A stretch of DNA of 64,000 nucleotides from Pelobates cultripes. Taxonomy: Eukaryota > Chordata > Amphibia > Anura > Pelobatidae. The notes under the pieces are model-generated. The model worked only from the letters and a program-made list of their open reading frames with translations. It ran no database searches and was not told the origin of the DNA. Positions 20,928-31,640 of the stretch are shown here, in pieces (the stretch's first letter is position 1; each line of letters begins with the position of its first letter). Where the stretch lies: positions 323,650,512 to 323,714,511 of the forward strand of contig OW240913.1 in assembly GCA_933207985.1 (NCBI GenBank). The letters run 5' to 3'. Both the position numbers and the translations under genes were made by a program.

Positions 20928-22704
20928 GGGGGGGGGCGGAGCGAACAGCCATACTAGCAAGACGCACATTACTGCAGCTCCGAACAAAACGGCACCAAAA
21001 AGGCAAAAACGAGCAAAAATAACGACTAACAAACAGAACCCTCCGCAGCCGGAGACTTCCCACATACCATGGGACGCAAAAATAAGAAATGCAAGCCAGA
21101 TCGACCTCCATCCACGGCCGACATCGGCGATTTGCTATGGAGGCCGCACTCCTCACAGAGGCCTGTCATGGCGCCGCTATCGGATGCCCCATCACGCACT
21201 ACCAGCGAAGAATCCCTGTATGACGGGACGCCCTTTGAGACCCAGCTTCCCAACAAAGTGCAGACCTCTCCGCAGACACTACTGGTCAAGCCTCCGGTTA
21301 CAGAGGAGTCCCTGCGGGGCATGCTGGCTGAACTTCGCCACAACATAGCGGCCGATATAGGACAGTTCAGGGAGGAGGTGAACGGGTTTGCGGCTCGTCT
21401 CCACAACTCAGAGCGCACAACAGAAGCACACGAAACCCGCATCGCGACCCTGGAGCAGTCGTTAACCAAACTGCAACACGCCCAAACACGGTCCGAGGAA
21501 CACATGGCAGCTATCGAGGACAAGCGGAGATGGAAGAATGTCAAGGTCCGCGGCCTACCTGATACCATGGAGATGGCAGAGTTCCCACACTTCATCCGCA
21601 GGCTGCTTACTAAGCTTTTCTCCGCCAAACAAGCCAAGGCTATGACACTAGCCGGATGGCACCGTATAACGGGACCCACTACAGGAATACAACGGCCAAC
21701 TAGAGACATAATCCTCCGGTTCCAACAGGGGCACGACCGCACAGCCTTTATGGCGGCAGTCCGCCACATAACACCACTACGATTTGAGGATCACGATCTC
21801 ACCTTCTATCCGGACTTATCTAAGGCCACCATGGAATGGCGAAGATCCCTGCGTCCACTCACTCAGGCGCTAGCGGCAAGCAAAACACCATACAAATGGG
21901 GTTCACCTCGCTGCCTACTCATTACCCAGGAAACGGGAATAGTGAAAGTCCGGGAGGCCTCTGAAATACAGAGCATCCTGCTACAAATGGGAGTGACCGC
22001 GACAGCCACTGAGACCGCGACCCAAGCGGCACCGACACTCTGGGACCCAGAGAGGGTCGCACCATTCATACCAGCGGCCCACAGAGGGAATCGTGCATCT
22101 AAGCCGGGGCGCTGAAAACCTCCCAGCGGACTACAACCCGCATAGGACTTAACAGTTCTTGCTATATGCTTTTCACAGTTTTTGCTTTATGTTTTTAACC
22201 GCACAGGACTTAACAGTTTTTGCTTTATGTTTATGGTTATTATGACCTATAGCTTCAGACGGGTAAATGGGCTTTAACTATGCCTGACAGGCACTCTTCC
22301 CAGTTATGATGGCGAACCTCCCCAAACGCCCTTATCTTCCCCCCCCCCACTGACCCTTAACAAGACACCACATATAACACTACCTTTTCAGTGGGATTGT
22401 TAGCCCCCTACACGCACTCTCCAGACTAGAATACACCCCCTGGGGGACAGACTACAGACTACACCCCTTACAGGCAACCTTCTCTGACATGCATCCTCAA
22501 TTTCAAAGGGTATAAGAAGCAACACTTTACTTTTCCTACATGCATGACAATCCTAACTACAATAATATAAAAATTATAAAATGTGCTATCCTATAGTCGC
22601 AATGTTATCTGTTATGTTCATTAACATGTCTTTTATCGCTGTTGTGGCGAGATCTGCTGTACTATTATCACTGCACGAACAAAATAAAGAATTTAAAAAA
22701 AAAA
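20928..22704 (+). mobile_element. L1/Tx1-like element 1: ORF1 plus 3' UTR, no ORF2
   Basis: It is flanked by the exact duplication AACCAAAAAACT (within 20914-20927, and 22705-22716). It starts with a G-rich run and GGCGGAGCGAACAGCC, and ends AATAAAGAATTT plus poly(A). A complete ORF1 is present, but nothing of ORF2 remains between 22116 and the tail, so it is an internal-deletion or ORF2-less variant mobilised in trans. Confidence 0.9.
21069..22115 (+). CDS. L1-like ORF1 protein, intact frame
   Basis: A 348-residue uninterrupted frame starts at CATACCATGG, a good start context. The N-terminus is basic (MGRKNKKCK). A helical heptad-rich segment, probably a trimeric coiled coil, spans about residues 75-155 (LAELRHNIAADIG, ATLEQSLTKLQ). 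An RRM-like domain follows, with RRWKNVKVRGLPDTME and RDIILRFQQGHDRTAFM, then a C-terminal domain with DLTFYPDLS and LLITQETGIVKV. L1 ORF1p binds and chaperones element RNA. The length is close to mammalian ORF1p. The absence of stops is notable beside the heavily mutated ORF2 of the neighbouring copy. Whether it is expressed cannot be told. Confidence 0.85.
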   Translation: MGRKNKKCKPDRPPSTADIGDLLWRPHSSQRPVMAPLSDAPSRTTSEESLYDGTPFETQLPNKVQTSPQTLLVKPPVTEESLRGMLAELRHNIAADIGQFREEVNGFAARLHNSERTTEAHETRIATLEQSLTKLQHAQTRSEEHMAAIEDKRRWKNVKVRGLPDTMEMAEFPHFIRRLLTKLFSAKQAKAMTLAGWHRITGPTTGIQRPTRDIILRFQQGHDRTAFMAAVRHITPLRFEDHDLTFYPDLSKATMEWRRSLRPLTQALAASKTPYKWGSPRCLLITQETGIVKVREASEIQSILLQMGVTATATETATQAAPTLWDPERVAPFIPAAHRGNRASKPGR

Positions 22705-23443
22705 AACCAAAAAACTTTTTTCACTGTTATAGATTGAATAGCAGTTAGTTGTGTCCAAGCGTCTGTGTGTCAGGCCTACAACGTGTACTCTGCCAACCTT
22801 TGCCATTTCAAAGTGACACTCTTATCTGGTGTCACAATAGCGTGCATTTAAAAACCCAAAAACTTTTTTCACTGTTATAGATTGAATAGCAGTTAGTTGT
22901 CTCCAGGCGTCTGTGTGTCAGGCCTACAGCGTGTACTCTGCCAGTTCACAGTGCCACTCATATCTGGTGTCACAATAGCTTGCATTTAAAAACAAAAAAC
23001 TTTTTTCACTGTTACAGATTGAATAGCAGTTAGTTGTCTTCAAGCGGGTGTGTCAGGACTACAACGTGTACTCTGCCAACCTTTGCGAGTTCAAAGTGCC
23101 ACTCTTATCTGGTGTCACAATAGCGTGCATTTAAAAACCCCCAAACTTTTTTCACTGTTATAGATTGAATAGCAGTTAGTTGTCTCCAGGCGTCTGTGTG
23201 TCAGGCCTACAACGTGTACTCTGCCAACCTTTGCCAGTTCAAAGTGCCACTCATATCTGGTGTCACAATAGCGTGCATTTAAAAACCCAAAAACTTTTTT
23301 CACTGTTATAGATTGAATAGCAGTTAGTTGTCTTCAAGCGGGTGTGTCAGGCCTACAACGTGTACTCTGCCAACCTTTGCCAGTTCAAAGTGCCGCTCAT
23401 ATCTGGTCTCACAATAGCGTGCATTTAAAAACCCAAAAACTTT

Positions 23444-26400
23444 AGACTTGTTCCTTGTTAATTCGCTGGCCATGTCGTGGATAAAAACCTCTGACTTAAA
23501 CCTCATCACTTGGTCCGATCATGCCGACATAGCCATAACCCTTAAAATACCGGGCCCCCATGCCTCCTGGAGGTGGACACTTAACGCCTCCATACTCAGA
23601 CACCCCCAGACAAAAGAAGCAACCTTAGCAGAAATCACACGTTATTTTCAAGAAAATTACACCCCAGACGTATCCCCCACTACACTGTGGGCGGCTCATA
23701 AAGCTGTGATTAGAGGACTTTTCATTAAGACAGCCACGCACTTAAAAAAGAAAAAACTTGAGAAGCTGGCAGAGCTACAGAGGCTCTTGCGTAGGGCTGA
23801 AACACGAAATCAACAGGGAGCCACACCACGTACCACTAGAGAACTAGCAGAAATTAGGCGACAACTCAGAGAGCTCATGTTAGACGATGTCAGCAGAGAC
23901 ATAGTCCGCTCCAAACGCTTCTTTTACGAAAAATCCAATAAAATGGATACGTTACTAGCTCGAGCCTTGAGACCCAAACGCACAACATCCAACATCATAG
24001 CCATCAAAGACACGCAGGGGCACATACTTAATAGCCCAAGGGATATAAACAAAGAATTTACTAAATTCTATGCCCAAGTGTACAACCACTCCCCGACACT
24101 TACGATGACGAATAAAACACACATGGACCATATTACGGAATTCTTGAGGAAGGCTCACCTGCCGCTACTCCTAGCGTACAAAACTGCGCCCTTGGGAGCA
24201 CCCATAGAACACGACGAAATAGACAGGGCAATTACAGCCCTCAAGGGGGGGAAAGCCCCACGCCCAGATGGGTTTGACGGCTCCTACTACAAAACCTTCA
24301 GGGAACAATTGATCCCCCACCTAGCCGCAATGTACACGACTTGGACAGACAATGACTCACCCAACGTGGACCTCTCCACAGCCGACGTAGTCCTGATTCC
24401 CAAACCTGACAGGGATGCCACTGAGGTGGCAAATTATCTCCCTCATCAATTTTGATCTTAAAGTATATGCAAAGATCTTGGCCACTAGACTCAACCTCAT
24501 TCTCCCTGCTCTAGTACATGCAGATCAAGTGGGTTTTGTCCCTAACAGACAACTATACGGTAACACGCGACAAGCAGTGGACATAGTGTGGTGGGCAAAC
24601 AAGAATTGAACGCCTTCTCTGGTCCTATCCCTGGATGCGGAGAAGGCCTTCGATAGAATTCAATGGCCCTATCTGTTTGCCCTCCTGGAGGACATGCACC
24701 TTCCCGCAATGTTCATAAGGGCGACCAAAGCTCTATACACTGCCAAAAGAGCGCAAATGCTAATCCCGAAGTCACAGCCAGTCCCCTTCGACCTGAAAAA
24801 TGCTACCCGTCAGGGCTGCCCCCTTTCCCCCCTCCTTTTTGTTTTAGCGTTTGAAGCCCTTTGCACCTCATTCGAACGGACAACGAGATCAAGGGAGTAC
24901 AGGTTGCGTCCGACGAATTTAAAATCTCGGCCTATGCCGATATCTTACTTACCATCACAGACCCTAAGGAAACAATCCCTCATGTTCTTAGGCTTCTTGA
25001 CATGTACCACCAGGTATCTGGATACAAAATCAACATAGAAAAATCGGTTGGCATGCCGATTGGGCTCTCAGATTCGGACATCCAATGGCTGCAACGAACG
25101 ACGGCCCTTAAAATTAGCACACAGCCCATTAAATATTTAGGGGTTAAGCTTACACAAGCCTACACGGACCTATACACGGTAAATCACCAACGGCTGATCG
25201 ATGCCCTACGAAGGGACATAGACAGGTGGCATGACAAGCCCATCTCGTGGATGGGACGGTAACACGCCATCAAAATGAACCTTCTTCCGCGCCTCCTCTT
25301 CATCTTTCAGGCGCTACCCGTAGCCGTAACTAAAAACAATCTTAAACCCCTACAAACCGCAATAGACAATTTCATTTGGGCTGGAAAGAGGCACAGAGTA
25401 GCAAGACACACACTTTATACACCTAAGAGCAGAGGGGGTTTGGGACTTCCGAACCTCTACCTCTACTACTTGGCAGCCCACCTAGCACAAATAATAGAAT
25501 GGCACTCGCCACCTGACACACACAGGTGGGTTGAACTAGAAACGCACCTTATGTCCATTGATTTACCCCAGTACTGGATCTGGGTCCCGAAACCCGACCG
25601 CCCAGAGCTCCGTACCTCCTGCCCGGCCATCCTAAACTCAATTCGAATTTGGAACGCTACGGCACACAAATATGCCCCCACATACCCTGTTTCACCACTG
25701 ATGCCCTATCTTCGAAATAAAGCCTTCCCTCCTGGCATGACCCCAAGGGACTTCCGAGGTCTTTAGGACACGGGAGCGCAACGTTACTGCCACCTGTTTC
25801 AGGATGGTATATTCCACACCTTTGATAACCTGAAAACTAGGGCCCCCCTAACCAACAAAGATTACTTCCGATACCTCCAACTTAGAGACTTTGCTAAGAA
25901 ACCCAACATAGCAACAGCGGCCAGGGCAAAGCCCACATTTTATAAAGCATTATGTCTGTCTGACGGACCGCGTACCGGCCTTATCACTCGCCTGTATGAG
26001 CAGCTAAGCGCGCCCACAAAAGAATCCCAAACACCCACTTACATACTGCAGTATGTACATCCTCAATATGTGTCATTCACCAAGAGCAATGTTACAAAAC
26101 ACTGATGAGGTGTTACACCACCCCAGTAAAACTACACAGAATGGGTAAAACACCCTCAGATGTCTGCTGGAGAGGCTGTGGGGATAAGGGTACCTACCTC
26201 CATATGTGGTGGACCTGCCCGAAAGTCTCCCAATACTGGGAACAGGTAGCAAAACTCTCGACAGACGTACTCAAACGACCAATCCAGCCTGATCCCTGGA
26301 CGTGACTACTAGCCAAACCGATAGATAACCACTCGAACAGAGAGCAGAAACTGGTGAATAAAATCAACTTGGCGGCCAGACGCGCCTTGGCGCAGACGTG

Positions 26401-27375
26401 GCTCCAAGTCGACACTCCACACATGGACAGGATGATAGGCAATATCAAAGAAGCCTGCCTTATGGACAAACTCACGGCACAGGTGCGAGACACATACACG
26501 CACTTTGGTAGGGTCTGGGACCCTTGGGAGGAATATATTGACCCCTGAGCTAGTTCCCCACATTCCTGCAGGGAAATAGAGACCACCCTTCGTAGGCAGA
26601 CTCCTGCCTTCTCCCGACAGTAGGTCCTACCCACCTCTTCCCACCCACCCCTTTTTTTTTTTTCTCTTTCTTTTCCTCTCTCTCTTCTCCTCTAAAAGGA
26701 AACTGGGTAAAACATGATGGCTCGTACAGGGCGACCATACACACACTTGTGCTAAGATTAACCACCACGGGCCAATGACGAGACCACCAACCGAACCTCC
26801 CCACCAATGCACATAGTCCCCCACATCATCTCACACCGACCGGGGTGAGAACAGTACCGTCCTCTACCCCGTCTTCCTCCTATCATACTACCTGTTTTCT
26901 TTTCTCTTTTTCTCTTTGCTTGATGTTAAGTTCTTAAGAATGTTAAGAAGGTATAAAAGTTCAAAGTGACAGATCATTACAGTGCAGAAACCACATGAGC
27001 TGCCCCAGTAACACACATGTTCATGAAGGCCTTTATGTAACCGTGAAATATTGTATTGCATAATGTAAACGCTGTCTTTTGCGAAAGCCCTTAAAAGGCT
27101 ACAATAACTGGGTATCTTTCTTTGCCGCGACAGCAATAGATGTCTATACGAAACATTAAAAATGAAAAAGTGGCGGAGCATGTTTTTTAACTGCAATATT
27201 GACTAACCAAGTCCACACCACCACGTTTACTTTGGCTTCTGCGTAAGCCGCAATGTTGTGTTAACTATTGAATCGTCTTGCTATGCCAATACAGGCTTCT
27301 GCGCATGCCACCCAAATGTCATATCAACTGCACATTGTTATGTGTCACGACCAAAAATAAAGAATTTTAAAAAAA
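23444..27375 (+). mobile_element. L1/Tx1-like element 2, 5' truncated
   Basis: The insertion is bracketed by CAAAAACTTT (23434-23443 and 27376-27385). It starts inside the ORF2 endonuclease, continues through RT to the C-terminal domain, and has a long 3' UTR. The tail contains GGCTTCTGCG twice (27232, 27292) and ends AAAAATAAAGAATTTT plus A's. The same 3' words occur in element 3 (47930-48000). Confidence 0.9.
23448..26550 (+). pseudogene. L1-like ORF2 (endonuclease end, RT, C-terminal domain)
   Basis: The frame begins at the end of the AP endonuclease (NLITWSDHADIAITL; the SDH motif is intact). RT follows: ALKGGKAPRPDGFDG, VVLIPKPDRDATEV, then after a shift LIPALVHADQVGFVPNRQ, LSLDAEKAFDRIQWPYLF and ATRQGCPLSPLLFVLAFE. 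The catalytic motif reads SAYADILL instead of YADD, so the second Asp is lost. Later comes IKYLGVKL, SRGGLGLPNLYLYY, and a Cys/His stretch CWRGCGDKGTYLHMWWTCP typical of the ORF2 C-terminus. Several frameshifts and stops (about 24450, 24607, 24880, 25260, 25766) confirm it is dead. Confidence 0.92.
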
Positions 27376-28087
27376 CAAAAACTTTTTTCACTGTTATAGA
27401 TTGAATAGCAGTTAGTTGTCTTCAAGCGGGTGTGTCAGGCCTACAGCGTGTACTCTGCCAGTTCACAGTGCCACTCATATCTGGTGTCGTAATAGCTTGC
27501 ATTTAAAAACAAAAAACTTTTTTCACTGTTATAGATTGAATAGCAGTTAGTTGTCTCAAGCGGGTGTGTCAGGCCTACAGCGTGTACTCTGCCAGTTCAC
27601 AGTGCCACTCATATCTGGTGTCATAATAGCTTGCATTTAAAAACAAAAAACTTTTTTCACTGTTATAGATTGAATAGCAGTTAGTTGTCTTCAAGCGGGT
27701 GTGTCAGGCCTACAGCGTGTACTCTGCCAGTTCACAGTGCCACTCATATCTGGTGTCATAATAGCTTGCATTTAAAAACAAAAAACTTTTTTCACTGTTA
27801 TAGATTGAATAGCAGTTAGTTGTCTTCATGCGGGTGTGTCAGGCCTACAACGTGTACTCTGCCAACCTTTGCCAGTGCACATTGCCACTCATATCTGGTG
27901 TCACAATAGCGTGCATTTAAAAACAAAAAACTTTTTTCACTGTTATAGATTGAATAGCAGTTAGTTGTCTTCAAGCGGGTGTGTCAGGCCTACAGCGTGT
28001 ACTCTGCCAACCTCTGCCAGTTCACAGTGCCACTCATATCTGGTGTCACAGTAGCTTGCACGCATAGTACCATTAATCGAAAAAAAA

Positions 28088-28850
28088 ATGACAGGCAGAG
28101 GCAGGCCACCCCGCAGGGGCCGTCGTGGTCGTGGTGTTGTGATTCCCTTTTGCCCTAGAATAATGCCCAGTTTTCAGAGGCCAGGTACCCTGAACTTGAA
28201 AAGTTCTGAGGACATAGTTGACTGGCTAACACAGGACACCCAATCTTCTACAGCCTCCGCTCAGAACCTTGACGCACCATCCTCCTCCAGCTTAGCTTCG
28301 GGCACCTCTCAAGATACCACTCACCCGCCTGCCGCCACCACCAACACTGCCACCACCAACACTAGCACCACAGCCGCTTCACTTGGTATGTCAGAGGAGT
28401 TATTTACACATCCGTTTGAAGAAATGAGTGATGCGCAACCATTATTGACAGAGGATGTAGATAACAGGGATATGTCTCAGTCAGGCAGCATTACACATGA
28501 ACGGTATGATGATGATGATGTTGTACCCGCTGCTGCTTCCTTTGCTGAGTTGTAAGATACAAGTGAAGCGGTTGATGATGACGATGCGTCCATGGATGTC
28601 ACGTGGGTGCCCGCTCGGCAAGAAGAACAGGGCGAAAGTTCAGATGGGGAGACAGAGAGGAGGAGGAGACGAGTTGGAAGCAGGGGGAGGTCGTCACAAG
28701 GAGCTAGTGGCACAGTCAGACAGCATGCATCGGCACCCGGGATCAGCCAGACAGCACGCCAATCAATGCATGCTGTGTCCACCACCAGAATGCCGTCATT
28801 GCAGAGCTCAGCAGTGTGGCACCCCCAACTAGGGTTCAAGCCGCAATGTT
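28088..28850 (+). pseudogene. hAT copy 2 N-terminal ORF relic
   Basis: The ATG at 28088 opens a 155-codon frame: a basic Arg/Gly-rich start (MTGRGRPPRRGRRGRG), a Ser/Thr-rich low-complexity middle, and an acidic end (RYDDDDVV), ending at TAA 28553. Another frame continues (28592-28894) with VPARQEEQGESSDGETE and an Arg-rich stretch, then SMHAVSTTRMPSLQSSAVW before the Charlie-type insertion at 28857. This is the variable region expected upstream of the BED finger. The BED finger and catalytic core are absent. Confidence 0.6.
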
Positions 28851-28856
28851 TTAGGG

Positions 28857-29850
28857 CAGTGCTCCCCAACCTTTTTATCGCCACGGACCGGTAAACGTTT
28901 GATAATTTTTCCGTGGCCCGCTTGTTTTGATTTAATCATTTTAATTTAATTGTATTTAAACATGCCTTCAAAATAAAATACAGCTACACCAAAAAATGAA
29001 TATAAAGTGATTTATTTTATTTAACTCACTAGAATGCCAAATCAATGAGAACCCTGAGCTTGTTTCTTCGCAACGAGACGGTTCCATCTGGGGGTAATAG
29101 GAGACAATGACACCCGAAGTGTGTTGCTTATGTCCAGTTTATTCCGCTGTTTTGTTTTGGTTGCTGTCACTGCAGAAAACCCCGCTTCACACAGATAGGT
29201 TGTCGGAAATGGCAATAGGGATTTAAGTGCTGTGGTGGCAATCTCAGAGTATTCCGCCATGACTTTAATCCAGAACACCGGCAGAGTTGTTGTCTCGAAC
29301 GTAGTTTTAAGGCCACCGTCATTTGCAATCTCCAGCAGTTGTTCTTCTTCTTGCATAGACATGCTAGACTCGCCTGATTTGTTGGCAAATGGGTCGTGGA
29401 TCCATTCCTTACCAGTTCGTGGGTCTTTTGTGGTTGGGAAGTAGCGCTCAAACTCTTTTAAAAGCAAAGACAGGTGATCGTGCACCAACTTGCAGAATGA
29501 ATGTTTAAGCTCAGTCTCGCCTAAAATCCCCGCTAATGTCTGAAACATGTCCAAAACGCCTCTGTTCACGCGCCGTCCCCACAACTCCAGTTTGGCTTTA
29601 AATGCAGCTACTTTGTCTGACAACTTGAAGACAGTTGTCATTTTCCCCTGAAGGCCCAGATTGAGTTCGGCCAATCAGCAAGCGGGAGGATCCAGGAGGA
29701 GGATCAGTGTAACAATAGGGAATTTTCATTCGCTATTGTCACACAATGGGTGGGCTCGGGAGGGAACAATGCTCTGCGCCTCGGCCGCCACAGTGAAATT
29801 AAAGTTCCTCGGGCGGCCCGGTACCGTGGCCCGGGGGTTGGGAAACACTG
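28857..29850 (-). mobile_element. hAT-Charlie-type element inserted in hAT copy 2
   Basis: The terminal inverted repeats are CAGTGCTCCCCAACC (left) and GGTTGGGAAACACTG (right), extended by GCCACGGACCGG and CCGGTACCGTGGC. They are flanked by an exact 8-bp duplication TTTTAGGG (28849-28856, 29851-29858). At 994 bp it keeps the last third of a transposase gene on the minus strand and lacks the rest. Confidence 0.95.
29042..29674 (-). CDS. C-terminal 210 residues of a Charlie-type hAT transposase, open frame
   Basis: The frame starts with Met at 29674 and runs to 29042 without stops. It includes NLGLQGKMTTVFKLSDKV, FKAKLELWGRRV, DPRTGKEWIHDPFA, and the dimerisation region FPTTYLCEAGFSAVTATKTK with RNKLDISNTLRVSLS. 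This wording is that of Charlie/ZBED5-like and GTF2IRD2-fused transposase domains. The BED finger and the first catalytic Asp residues are upstream and deleted, so no transposition activity is expected. The intact frame could be chance preservation in a young insertion. Confidence 0.8.
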   Translation of the reverse strand: MAELNLGLQGKMTTVFKLSDKVAAFKAKLELWGRRVNRGVLDMFQTLAGILGETELKHSFCKLVHDHLSLLLKEFERYFPTTKDPRTGKEWIHDPFANKSGESSMSMQEEEQLLEIANDGGLKTTFETTTLPVFWIKVMAEYSEIATTALKSLLPFPTTYLCEAGFSAVTATKTKQRNKLDISNTLRVSLSPITPRWNRLVAKKQAQGSH

Positions 29851-29858
29851 TTTTAGGG

Positions 29859-30315
29859 CACTTTCTGCCTGGGAAACAAACATCAATTCTTCTGGCCGCT
29901 GCTACAGCAGCGGCTGCAACAATACCTAATTTTTCAGGCATGTATACATGCCTAATTTTTCGGGCCTCTGGTGCTGCACTGTGGTTTCAAAAACCAAACC
30001 AAAAAAAAGGCACATAACAGGGATTACACTGATAAGAATAATACTACCCAACACACCTTATTATAACGCAGAGAGAGGAGTCTGAAGAAGAGGAGTCAGA
30101 GGAGGAAGGTGGCTTTGAGGAGGTGGAAGACCAAACACAGCAGGCGTCCCAGGGGGCTTGTTGTCACCTTTCGGGGACCCTTGGTGTTGTACTTGGCTGG
30201 GTGGAGGAAGAGACCTTCAATGACATCAGTGAGAACAAGGAACGGGACATGGCTAGCTTGGTATCCAACCTTGTGCCATTCGCAAACCGAAAATTTCGTG
30301 TTCGTGACATCACTA
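29859..30315 (+). mobile_element. 3' part of hAT copy 2
   Basis: Sequence after the Charlie insertion leads through GGGATTACACTGATAAG to a copy of the acidic transposase block (30073-30280: EESEEEGGFEEVEDQ, QASQGACCHLSG, ENKERDMASLVSNL). It ends in CCATTCGCAAACCG and the terminus at 30315. The layout equals 2396-3079 in copy 1, without the extra 2700-3030 stretch. Confidence 0.75.
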
Positions 30316-30323
30316 TATAGAAG

Positions 30324-31270
30324 ACAGTGACACTACCCCAGCCTCTGACAATGATCTTCTGTGTGAGTTCTCCAGTGATAGTCCCCCCCCCCCCATCTAC
30401 AAGAAGGTGCTTAGGACGTCCAGTGCCAGAGGAAAACTCTCTACCCCCAAACCTCAAGGCCCCAGAAATTCCAGTGTTTACGGCTACACCTGGCATCACA
30501 TTAACAGTGTATGCTTGTGAGCCAATAAACTACTTTGAGCTCTTCATGTCAGATGACATATTTCAGCTCATGGTTGAGCAAAAAAAACTTATTTGTGCAT
30601 CCAGTATGTTTCTGCCAATCCAGTGTCACATTATAATAGAAAGAAAATGTAGCATTCAATAGATGCTGCAGACATGACAAGATTTGGGGCTTTAACCCCA
30701 GTAATAGGTATTGTCAATAAGCCCAATAAAAGGTCCTACTTACACAACCACTGCACCCTGGCTACCCATCTTATCCCAGAGGTTATGAGGGGTCACTACC
30801 AGCAAATCCTGTGATTCCTAAGTTTTAACGACAACGCACTGTGTCCCCATTTAAATAACCCATTGATTGACAGGCTCTACAAAATTCGTCTCCTTATCCA
30901 AAAATTATGCCCGAGAAGAAAACATTTGCATTGAAGAATCCCTGATGAAATTTAAAGGTCAACAAGCAATATACCCCATCAAATTTTATAAATTATGCAA
31001 ATCCACTACAGGCTATACACGGGCGTTTTGCATTATCAAGGAAAGATTGTCATCTTGACCCACCAAGGTGCCCTGATTCAGTGGGTACAAATGGCAAGAT
31101 TATGTGGGGTCTGATCCTTCCCTTGTTAAATAAGGATTATAAGCAACCTGCATTGAATTATTAAAAAATGTGCCTTGTTTTTAAACCCTAGCTTGTGGCA
31201 CAGCGCTTAAAATGTACAGAGGTTTCCCCTAAACCCTGACAAGCGGCAGAAGCAGTAGAGGCTCCTCTTA
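30324..31270 (+). pseudogene. piggyBac transposase relic (copy 2, right part)
   Basis: Pieces align in order with copy 3: DSDTTPASDND, VYACEPINYFELFMSDDIF, a relic of RSYW, EESLMKFKGQQAIYPIKFYKL and TGYTRAFCII, then LDPPRCPDS-like and CGTAL...RGFP-like text near 31190-31240. Stops and indels are frequent. The first catalytic Asp region reads IEESLMKFKG, so the DES Asp is replaced by Glu; the DNYYT block is deleted. It is dead. Confidence 0.8.
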
Positions 31271-31640
31271 AGCTTTACTGTTGAGATCTAAACTAAAAGT
31301 GCTCTCATAGTGCTGTAACCTATGCTATACATTGTATGGTTAAAAGGAGTGTAAATAAAGTTTGTTTTTACTCCTTCCTTTTCCTCCTGAAACAGGATTC
31401 AGAAACAGAGTTGTTACAATAAAGACACAGAAGAAAGAAGTACCTGTGTGGTTTTTTTCCCTCCATCTTTATATAAGGTTATTCTTATATACCGGTTATC
31501 CTACCCTAATAATCAAAAAAGATGCCACAGGCATTAAGTACTGTGGTATATTTGCGTGGTGGCAATAGAGGGTTAATTAATTAAAAAAAAGGCATTTAGT
31601 AGTTCAATGAAAGTTAGTTTAGTTCATGACCCCTAAGCAG

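Larger units (their letters stand above)
20395..28060 (+). repeat. Tandem array inside hAT copy 2 (about 14 units)
   Basis: The unit carries TAGATTGAATAGCAGTTAG, then GTGTGTCAGGCCTACA, TACTCTGCCA, ATCTGGTGTCACAATAGC, GTGCATTTAAAAAC and AAAAACTTTTTTCACTG. Marker words recur near 20468, 20611, 20757, 20908, 22848, 22981, 23128, 23275, 23421, 27499, 27629, 27765, 27914 and 28057. Two length classes exist: about 147 bp, and about 135 bp where the CAACCTTTGC segment is absent. The array is interrupted by L1-like insertions at 20928-22704 and 23444-27375. Confidence 0.95.
19971..30315 (+). mobile_element. hAT DNA transposon, copy 2 (10.3 kb with nested inserts)
   Basis: The left terminus is TAGTGATGTACCGAAC and the right terminus is GTTCGTGACATCACTA, imperfect inverted repeats. 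An 8-bp duplication with one mismatch flanks them. Between lie a subterminal leader with repeated GTTCGC words, a tandem array (20395-28060), an N-terminal gene relic (28088-28850), and 3' sequence (29859-30315). Two L1-like elements and one Charlie-type hAT are inserted within. Subtracting these, the hAT itself is about 3.6 kb. The core of the transposase is missing, so the copy was probably already non-autonomous. Confidence 0.85.
19322..31270 (+). mobile_element. piggyBac copy 2, split by hAT copy 2
   Basis: The left part (19322-19970) begins after TTAA (19318-19321) with CCCCTTAAGGACGGCG and includes the 5' UTR landmarks shared with copy 3 (GATCACTGTACCGTACGGTA, TATCAGTGATCAG, TTAGGCAGGTAG), then the start of the gene around ATGCCATTCTAGCAGAC. 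The gene resumes at 30316 after the inserted hAT (19971-30315). The 8-bp duplication is TATAGCAG (19963-19970) and TATAGAAG (30316-30323). Similarity to copy 3 is lost after about 31270, so the 3' end is missing. Confidence 0.85.

Noticed and set aside
21026..21769. A 247-codon minus-strand frame opposite L1-like ORF1
   Set aside because: Opposite-strand shadow of a real coding frame, with no recognisable domain.
20395..28060. CRISPR-like array
   Set aside because: Repeated words are spaced, but the whole unit is repeated rather than repeat plus unique spacers, and the context is a eukaryotic transposon.
29042..29674. Domesticated host gene
   Set aside because: The frame sits inside a complete transposon with terminal repeats and target duplication, with no promoter or exon evidence; kept as a transposase remnant.
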